From NCBI RefSeq assembly GCF_017695975.1, contig NZ_JAAORN010000001.1, positions 496,001-560,000 on the forward strand: a stretch of DNA of 64,000 nucleotides. The letters are read 5' to 3'. This DNA is from Prochlorococcus marinus CUG1417. Its GTDB lineage: Bacteria > Cyanobacteriota > Cyanobacteriia > PCC-6307 > Cyanobiaceae. The notes under the pieces were generated by a model. It was given only the letters and a program-made list of their open reading frames with translations. It searched no databases and was not told where the DNA came from. Both the position numbers and the translations under genes were made by a program. Below, in pieces: positions 57,774 to 64,000 of the stretch (position 1 is the first letter of the stretch; each line of letters starts with the position of its first letter).

Positions 57774-58040
57774 TTAGATAATGTCTGGGCAGTGCAGCCC
57801 AATGACATAAATTGAAAAGATCTCTGCGTTTACGGGAGTTAACTTTTTTTTATTTGATACATACTCTATAGCTTTATCTGAACTAGCTGAAATGCCTTTT
57901 GAATTAAACTCTCTAAACTTATTACATAAATTCCTAGCTTCGTTTGGATTCTTTTTTACAGTTTCCAATAAGTTAGATTGACTAAAAACAGGATATAAAG
58001 AATTAGAAAGCAAAAATAGAAAAAATAACAAATGTTTCAT
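57774..58040 (-). CDS. Small exported protein of unknown function
   Basis: 88 residues with a signal peptide (LLFFLFLLSNSLYPVFS) and a mature part of about 68 residues holding two cysteines (NLCNKFREF and LHCPDII) that may pair. No known domain seen. It begins just before the CocE-type gene on the same strand. Confidence 0.65.
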   Translation of the reverse strand: MKHLLFFLFLLSNSLYPVFSQSNLLETVKKNPNEARNLCNKFREFNSKGISASSDKAIEYVSNKKKLTPVNAEIFSIYVIGLHCPDII

Positions 58041-58080
58041 TATTACTAACTTTTTCTAAATTCTACAGTAAAAAATTTTT

Positions 58081-58515
58081 TTATCCAAGATTTCCAATAG
58101 ATTCTTCGTTTTGACTAGCTTTTTTAATCCATTCTTTTAAGAGAGTAAAAGTTGTATCTGTCTCAGTTTTTACTCTAAGAGTTCTTTCTAATCTGCCAAT
58201 TTTGCGTTCTAATTCGTAAGGGGTAGATAGTGATAATGATTTAAGAGAAGATATACCGCAATGTAAAAGTAGATATGCTTGCGGTGGAGAAATTCCAATT
58301 TCTTTTTTAAAAATTGCTATAGCTCTAATTTTCTTTAGATTATTCAATGTACATAGTGAAGATTTTCTCTGAATCTCATTTATGTCCAAGTCCGAAAGAT
58401 TACTTAATTTTTCAAAGTCAGTTAGATTATTTTTAATAAAAAAAGATTTCTCATGTCTAAAATTAGTTGGCAAAAAATCTAAAAAGGTTTTACTTCCCAT
58501 TTTTAATAGACTCAT
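58081..58515 (-). CDS. DUF4332-like helix-hairpin-helix protein
   Basis: 144 residues with repeated short helices of the helix-hairpin-helix kind (LSDLDINEIQRKSSLCTLNN; ISPPQAYLLLHCGISSLKSL; STPYELERKIGRLERTLRV), matching the DUF4332 family as I know it. The function is unknown. Starts at ATG 58515 or at ATG 58500, overlapping the end of the previous gene by 26 or 11 bases. Confidence 0.75.
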   Translation of the reverse strand: MSLLKMGSKTFLDFLPTNFRHEKSFFIKNNLTDFEKLSNLSDLDINEIQRKSSLCTLNNLKKIRAIAIFKKEIGISPPQAYLLLHCGISSLKSLSLSTPYELERKIGRLERTLRVKTETDTTFTLLKEWIKKASQNEESIGNLG

Positions 58516-58954
58516 TCATTGTGACATTTTTCTGAACTTCTCCTATAACCACTGGTTTACTTACATCATCTGAAATTTTTTCGAGTTTTCTTATCTTTAT
58601 TTTTACATTCGCACCAGATCTGCTACCTTTCCTTAAGTTTTCCGATAATTGTTCTAAAGTTGGTTCAATAGATTCTTCCGGAAAGTCATCATCTGCTTTG
58701 GCAATAATCAAATCGAACCCATTGTCATAAACAATTGGAACATATTTTGCACCTTCTATTACAACCTTTTCAGAGTAACTTTGTATAAATGCCCAACTAC
58801 TTAAAGAAAGTAATAATGAAAAGATTGTCGCTCCAATTATTCGAAATTTAAAACCAAAATTAAATATAAAAGCTGCTATTGTGCAAATGAAAAGAAATAT
58901 TCCGAAGAATCCAAAAATTTTGGGTGTGTTCTCTAATAGTTCAAAAAAAGACAT
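58490..58954 (-). CDS. Cyanobacterial membrane-anchored protein, probably DUF2518
   Basis: 154 residues with two N-terminal membrane helices (KIFGFFGIFLFICTIAAFIF and IIGATIFSLLLSLSSWAFIQ) and a soluble tail with YVPIVYDNGFDLIIAKADDDFPEE and VKIKIRKLEKI. It matches DUF2518 from memory. The function is unknown. It is divergent from the TamB-like gene, 52 bases apart. Confidence 0.7.
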   Translation of the reverse strand: MSFFELLENTPKIFGFFGIFLFICTIAAFIFNFGFKFRIIGATIFSLLLSLSSWAFIQSYSEKVVIEGAKYVPIVYDNGFDLIIAKADDDFPEESIEPTLEQLSENLRKGSRSGANVKIKIRKLEKISDDVSKPVVIGEVQKNVTMNESIKNGK

Positions 58955-59006
58955 TTAGTGGCTTTGACCTGATTAATTTCTTATATTTTGTAAGCCTACT
59001 CTATTT

Positions 59007-62000
59007 TTGGGTTCTAACTTGAAAAAAATTAGATCTCTAAATTTAAATACTAAGATACTTTTAGTAGGGATGCTTTTACCCTTAGGTTTTTTAGGCTCTT
59101 TTTTATTAAATAATTTTTTAAAAGAAACTTATATTTCTAGGAAATTAGATTTAGAAAAAAGTATTGAGAAAGTTTTAGATAAAAATGTTGATTTAGGCGA
59201 TTATGTGGGGATAAGATTTCTAGGTTTTTCTGTGGGCAATTCAAAAATTAATGATAAAAAAAATATAGATTCTGAAATTAAAGCCAAAAATGTGTATGTG
59301 GGCATTATGCCTTTAAGATCTTTTTTAAAACAAAAATGGATTGTAAAAATAAGTCCTAAGGAAGCCGCCATAAATATAGACAGAGATTTTTTTAAAAGGG
59401 ACGAATCTTATAAAAATGATCGAATTACAAAAAAATCACAAACAAAGTACGAATTGAACTTTAACTTAAATAAATATTCAATTCTAAGTCTTAAAAAATC
59501 AGGATTAAAAACAAAAGTAAAAGGTAAAGTTATTTATAAGTCGAGTAATAGAGAAATTATTGCAAATGTAAAATCAAATTTTGATGAAAAAGGGTTTTTA
59601 AAATTAAGGTTTAATAGAAAATTAAATAAAGACTTTTTATCTTTTGAGTTGTTTTCAAGGGGTTTAGATCTTGAGAATTCTGAATATATTATTGGTAAAA
59701 GAAAAATTATTTTTAAAAAAGGAAATTTTAAATCTAACTTTAAATTTTATAAATTACCAAATGAAACATTTTGCAAAGGACGATTTTCTTTTACTAATTT
59801 AGAAATAAAATCAGAAGCTTTCTCAGAGAATATAAATTCAGATTCAAATAGTTTTTTTTGTAAAGATAATAATTTAATTGGTAATTCAGAAAAATTAAAT
59901 TATGGAACGTTGACTTCGAATTTTAATCTAAATATACCTTTTAATAGAAGTTCCAATAATATTGATCTAAAAGGAAGTATTGGATACATTAATAGCCTTA
60001 ATCCAGATATCCAGTTGTCGGGTAATATCCCCTTTTGGTTTGATAGAAGAGGTATTAATTTTGGTGATATAGATACTAGTTTTAAAATAAATAGAACTCA
60101 ATTATCTAATTTAAATATTTTCAGAAAAAATGATATAAGGGGTTTCATTACTGCTAAAGGAGAATTAAAAGGAAAAATTACTGATCCTGATATCTCGATA
60201 AACTTTAATCTTGATTACCCGCACTTTAGAGGTGTCCGCATTAGAGAAATATGGGAGGGTGATATTAAAAGTGAAAATAATGAATTTCTGCTTAATATGA
60301 AAAATAGATATTCTCCAATCCCTTCATTTCTTTCAATCAATTTTAATTCTGATCTAAAAATAAAAAATGCAAATTTTTTAAGAGTTTTTAATTCAAATAA
60401 AGGTACTATAAGCGTAGTGAAAGAGGATGATGATTATAATTGGCGAGCTGATAATTTTCCTCTTGATGAACTTGAATTATCTATAGACAAAAATCAATTC
60501 GATAGGATTGATGGAATTATTAATGGTAAGGGATCAATTTCGTCAGACCAATCATACTTTGATGGGCGAATTGCTTGGAGTTTGGGTAAATATGGGAATA
60601 TTAATCTAGCTAATTCATTATTTGATTTCCGCGTCAAAGATAATTCTTTTTATATAAACTCTTCATTGTATCCAATTGATGGAGGAATAATTGAAGTTGA
60701 ATATGATTCAAGTAAAAATAATTTAATTAATTCAGAATTCAAGGATATAAGCACTAGTTGGACAATCCTTACTGCAGTAGATATTTTTAACTTTGAGAAT
60801 AAAAAAGTGATTCCTGTAAGTAAATCAAATATTTTGGATGATTTGGAAATAAATAAAGATCAAAAATCATTTAAAGAGAGGATTGATTTTATAAATAATT
60901 TTATTGAAAATAGTAATTTGCTAGATGACAAATTTAATTTGCAAAAATATTTTAATAAATTTAGAAGTAGATACAATGGGAAAATTACTATTCAGGGCGA
61001 TAGACCAGCCAATTATAAATTGAATGCAAAATTAAATGGCTATCTTGATGTATCTAGAGACTTCTATAAGAATAAAAAAGAGGAATTTTCTATTGATTTG
61101 GAAGGAGGATTATTAACAGGGACAGGTTCTTTAAGAATTAAAAAATTTCCCTTAAGTGCAGCAAACATTTTTTTAAATAACCCCAGGGATTTTCTTGGAG
61201 GGTTGGATATAAATTTATTCTATGATCTTGATACGAAATCTTTCTCCAGCGATATTTTTTCCGATGGTTCATCAATTAAAAATAACATAATAATATTTGA
61301 TAAAGGATTAGTTAAATTTAATAATTCTATTTTTGATATTGATTTTTCACTTCTAATAAATAATTCTGAAATTCCAATTACTTTTGAAGGCTCAATACCT
61401 ATAAATAAATCTGATAACTTAGATCTAAGATTGATTGGGAATGGGAAATTTATTGAGTTAATAGATATTTTTGCTGATGAATACTTTACCTTTAAAAAAG
61501 GTGATGTGAATCTAAGAGTGATTCTACAAGGAACCTTAAATAAACCTGTATTAAATGGATTTATAGTAGTTAAAGATTCTGAAATTGATTTTTTAAACAA
61601 TATAATAAAAGATATTAATAGTACAATAATCTTTGATTTTGACTCTCTAGAGATCAATAATCTAGAAGCAAAGACGGAAGATTCTGGAGAAATTTTTGTA
61701 AAAGGGTTTTTGCCTTTTTATAGTCATAATGATTCTGAGAATTCAGAAATTAATTTGATAACGAATAAATTTAATTTAAAGAAAGATAATTTTAATTTTT
61801 TAATAGATTCAGATATAGATTTAAGTGGATCATTTGAAAGCCCAATTTTGGGGGGATCTCTATCTTTTAATAATGGATTTATTAATTTAAATAGTACCAA
61901 TCAAAAAAATAAAAAAGGAAAAAATCAGATTCGAAAGGAGGATGAAAAAGATTGGCCAGAACTCTATTGGAATAATAATGAAAATATTGAAATAATTTCA

Positions 62001-62966
62001 AATGAAACAATTTTGAATTCAGTTCTTTTGGGAGAAACTTTGCCTAATTATTTGGATAATTTGAGTTTTAATAATCTTAAATTAAAACTTGGTCCAGATT
62101 TTAAACTTCAATATTCAGAATTAATTCAAGCTTATTTAGATACCAAATTAGACCTTAATATAAACGGAAAGGTAGGCAAAGATTTAAATGCTAGAGGTCT
62201 AATTTATCTTAAAAAAGGTAGAGCTAATCTATATACTACTCCATTTAAACTTGATAAAAATAAAGATAATTATATTTTATTTGCATCAAGAAGTGGCGTC
62301 GTTCCATTTATTAATTTTTCTCTTGTTAGTAAAGTTCCAGATTCTATAATACCTATAAGTGAAAATAATCAGGATTTAAATATATCAGCTGATCTAGATG
62401 TGAATGAGACTTCTAGTGGTTTGGGATCATTCGGGATTGGCAATTCAAGGCTTATCAAAATTGAAGCGTCTTATGAAGGATTTTTAGATCAATTATCTTT
62501 TGCTGATGAAAATAGAAGAATCCAATTAAGGAGTACGCCAAGTTATAACAGATCACAAATAATTGGTTTGATTGGCGGTAACTCTGCAAATTTAATAAAT
62601 AGAGCATTTATTTCTCAACTTAATAATGCTGATGCATTTAGTGAAAGATTTCAGTTATCTCTATACCCAGCATTAATAGAAAATAATGATTCATTAAATA
62701 ATATTTTTTCTAATGAAAATTTAAATATAGAGAATGATGGTCAATCATCTTCTAATGAGGAATTTTCTTCTCAAGCTTGGGTAGCCGAAATAGGGCTTGA
62801 TATTACTGACGCGATAAATTTTGCCTTCCAAACTGTTCCAGGTAGAGATGATATTTCACCTTTAGGAATTTTGACTTTTCAGGCAAATCCGAACTTAGAA
62901 TTATTAGGTTCTTATGATTCCAATGGGGACTGGAAAAGTCAAGTTCAATTATTTTTTAGATATTAA
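59007..62966 (+). CDS. TamB/DUF490-family intermembrane lipid transfer-like protein
   Basis: 1319 residues with an N-terminal membrane helix (LLVGMLLPLGFLGSFLL, about residues 19-35), a very long beta-rich, Asn/Asp/Ser-rich body, and a C-terminal TamB (DUF490) domain: LYTTPFKLDKNK, FINFSLVSKVPD, RSTPSYNRSQIIGLIGG and a final QLFFRY. Such proteins form a long hydrophobic groove across the periplasm and are linked to outer-membrane lipid transport or protein assembly; in cyanobacteria and plastids the relative is Tic236. The start is a TTG or a GTG near the N-terminus; I used 59007. It is divergent from the DUF2518 gene. Confidence 0.9.
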   Translation: MGSNLKKIRSLNLNTKILLVGMLLPLGFLGSFLLNNFLKETYISRKLDLEKSIEKVLDKNVDLGDYVGIRFLGFSVGNSKINDKKNIDSEIKAKNVYVGIMPLRSFLKQKWIVKISPKEAAINIDRDFFKRDESYKNDRITKKSQTKYELNFNLNKYSILSLKKSGLKTKVKGKVIYKSSNREIIANVKSNFDEKGFLKLRFNRKLNKDFLSFELFSRGLDLENSEYIIGKRKIIFKKGNFKSNFKFYKLPNETFCKGRFSFTNLEIKSEAFSENINSDSNSFFCKDNNLIGNSEKLNYGTLTSNFNLNIPFNRSSNNIDLKGSIGYINSLNPDIQLSGNIPFWFDRRGINFGDIDTSFKINRTQLSNLNIFRKNDIRGFITAKGELKGKITDPDISINFNLDYPHFRGVRIREIWEGDIKSENNEFLLNMKNRYSPIPSFLSINFNSDLKIKNANFLRVFNSNKGTISVVKEDDDYNWRADNFPLDELELSIDKNQFDRIDGIINGKGSISSDQSYFDGRIAWSLGKYGNINLANSLFDFRVKDNSFYINSSLYPIDGGIIEVEYDSSKNNLINSEFKDISTSWTILTAVDIFNFENKKVIPVSKSNILDDLEINKDQKSFKERIDFINNFIENSNLLDDKFNLQKYFNKFRSRYNGKITIQGDRPANYKLNAKLNGYLDVSRDFYKNKKEEFSIDLEGGLLTGTGSLRIKKFPLSAANIFLNNPRDFLGGLDINLFYDLDTKSFSSDIFSDGSSIKNNIIIFDKGLVKFNNSIFDIDFSLLINNSEIPITFEGSIPINKSDNLDLRLIGNGKFIELIDIFADEYFTFKKGDVNLRVILQGTLNKPVLNGFIVVKDSEIDFLNNIIKDINSTIIFDFDSLEINNLEAKTEDSGEIFVKGFLPFYSHNDSENSEINLITNKFNLKKDNFNFLIDSDIDLSGSFESPILGGSLSFNNGFINLNSTNQKNKKGKNQIRKEDEKDWPELYWNNNENIEIISNETILNSVLLGETLPNYLDNLSFNNLKLKLGPDFKLQYSELIQAYLDTKLDLNINGKVGKDLNARGLIYLKKGRANLYTTPFKLDKNKDNYILFASRSGVVPFINFSLVSKVPDSIIPISENNQDLNISADLDVNETSSGLGSFGIGNSRLIKIEASYEGFLDQLSFADENRRIQLRSTPSYNRSQIIGLIGGNSANLINRAFISQLNNADAFSERFQLSLYPALIENNDSLNNIFSNENLNIENDGQSSSNEEFSSQAWVAEIGLDITDAINFAFQTVPGRDDISPLGILTFQANPNLELLGSYDSNGDWKSQVQLFFRY

Positions 62967-63032
62967 CGCAGAAAGAAATTTACTTTAAAGAATCGTTAAT
63001 TTGAATTATTATTAGATTACCTAAAAAATATT

Positions 63033-64000
63033 ATGGCTAATATCTTTGAAGTCCCTCAACCAGGTAATGATCTTCTAGAAAAAGCTGATAAAGTTCGTTT
63101 GGCATCAATAAAAATAAGTCAGACTGAAAATCAAAATAGAATTAAAGCCCTAAATTTTATGGCTGATTATCTAGAAAAAAATTCTAAAGAAATATTAGAT
63201 GCTAATAATGAGGATTATTCAAGTGCAGAAAAAAAGGGTATTTCTAAGGCTTTACTTTCTAGATTGAAATTATCAAAAGCAAAATTAAATTCAGGTATTG
63301 AAGGAGTAAGAAAAGTTGGTGACTTGGCTGATCCTGTAAATCAAGTCCAAATAAAAAGAGAGCTTTCTAAGGGATTGGTCTTAGAAAGAAAAACTGTGCC
63401 AATCGGAGTCTTAGGGGTTATTTTTGAATCAAGGCCAGATGCCGTGATGCAGATTAGTTCTTTAGCCATAAGATCAGGTAATGGAGTAATGTTAAAAGGT
63501 GGTAGTGAAGCCAATTTAACAAATACTTCAATAGTGAGAGCATTGCAAGAAGGTTTAAATGAATCAGGCCTTGATAAAAATGCAATATGTTTACTAACAA
63601 GCAGAAAAGATAGCATGGCGATGTTAAATCTTGAGAAATATATTAATTTAATAATTCCAAGAGGGAGTAATCAATTAGTTAAATTTATTCAGGAGAATAC
63701 AAGAATTCCTGTGTTAGGCCATGCTGATGGAATTTGTCACTTGTTTATAGATATTGAGGCAAATCTAGAAATGGCTTTATCAGTCGCTTTAGACAGCAAA
63801 ATCCAATATCCTGCAGCATGTAATGCTATTGAAACTCTATTAGTCCATAAAGATATTGCTTCAGCTTTTTTAGAAAAGGCCATACCTTTGTTTAATTCTA
63901 ATGATGTTAAGTTAATTGGAGATGAGAGATCAGTTGAATTAGGTTTAAAGTATGAGGCTAGTCTAGAAGATTGGGAAACTGAATATTTGGATTTAATTTT
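63033..64000 (+). CDS. proA: Gamma-glutamyl phosphate reductase, 3' end beyond window
   Basis: Reduces gamma-glutamyl phosphate to glutamate semialdehyde in proline synthesis. The visible 322 residues open MANIFEVPQPGNDLLEKA and show ERKTVPIGVLGVIFESRPD, LRSGNGVMLKGGSEA-type motif here as AIRSGNGVMLKGGSEAN, and the catalytic cysteine in QYPAACNAIETLLV. About 430 residues are expected, so roughly 110 are missing. Start is an ATG at 63033. Confidence 0.97.
   Translation, partial: MANIFEVPQPGNDLLEKADKVRLASIKISQTENQNRIKALNFMADYLEKNSKEILDANNEDYSSAEKKGISKALLSRLKLSKAKLNSGIEGVRKVGDLADPVNQVQIKRELSKGLVLERKTVPIGVLGVIFESRPDAVMQISSLAIRSGNGVMLKGGSEANLTNTSIVRALQEGLNESGLDKNAICLLTSRKDSMAMLNLEKYINLIIPRGSNQLVKFIQENTRIPVLGHADGICHLFIDIEANLEMALSVALDSKIQYPAACNAIETLLVHKDIASAFLEKAIPLFNSNDVKLIGDERSVELGLKYEASLEDWETEYLDLI

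Overview
The window looks like a piece of a Prochlorococcus chromosome, most likely a high-light-adapted ecotype. The grounds are a very AT-rich, tightly packed genome, an alpha-carboxysome operon with form IA RuBisCO, PsaM, both light-dependent (por) and dark-operative (chlLNB) protochlorophyllide reductases, the ado-aar-accA cluster, and many small proteins typical of marine picocyanobacteria. The assignment rests on recognising protein families by eye; no database search was run.

Layout. 1-7.6 kb: the 3'-truncated end of a tyrosine recombinase gene, then hemH (with a light-harvesting-like tail), ilvB, a small exported SNase-like protein, a PgeF/YfiH-type protein with no ordinary start codon, a Tab2-like protein and an S1-domain protein. 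7.6-12.1 kb: a creatininase-family amidohydrolase, then aldehyde-deformylating oxygenase, acyl-ACP reductase, accA and a short-chain dehydrogenase, a fatty acid/alkane block. 12.3-16.4 kb: folE, trpF, a site-2 protease, a lipoate ligase-like protein, the 34-residue psaM and a small membrane protein. 16.4-21.8 kb: chlorophyll synthesis (por, chlL, chlB, chlN) and an unknown small protein. 21.9-30.9 kb: the carboxysome region, with csoS1D, rdgB on the other strand, then csoS1-cbbL-cbbS-csoS2-csoSCA-csoS4A-csoS4B and an acRAF-like protein, followed by a DUF3136 protein. 30.9-36.5 kb: ridA, gloB, hisG, an ABC exporter, a GNAT acetyltransferase and two overlapping glycosyltransferase genes. 36.6-43 kb: dnaA, a glutathione S-transferase-like gene divergent from gor, a cation exchanger, pyrC and tRNA-Leu(UAA). 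43-48.6 kb: ndhL, a DUF3007 protein, trpA, a cyAbrB regulator, a YciI-like protein, a small HTH protein, a YkvA-like protein, a group 2 sigma factor, hisIE and a PTPS/QueD-like protein. 48.6-64 kb: clpB, petE, an epimerase, hemE, glgB, a CocE-type hydrolase, small cyanobacterial proteins, a TamB-like giant and the start of proA.

The most interesting non-coding stretch is 23310-23635, the only gene-free gap above 300 bases. Ahead of the carboxysome operon it holds a GC-rich element with two identical left arms competing for one right arm, as in a bistable RNA switch or sRNA. It also holds a 14-base direct repeat, one copy in the element and one just before the csoS1 start, and a consensus-like -35 box. 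Two further hairpins bracket cbbS inside the operon. Other points are two long G-runs in the recombinase gene, an apparent ATA start in the PgeF gene, a cysteine-free middle repeat in CsoS2, and an 11-base-period AT repeat upstream of the sigma factor gene.
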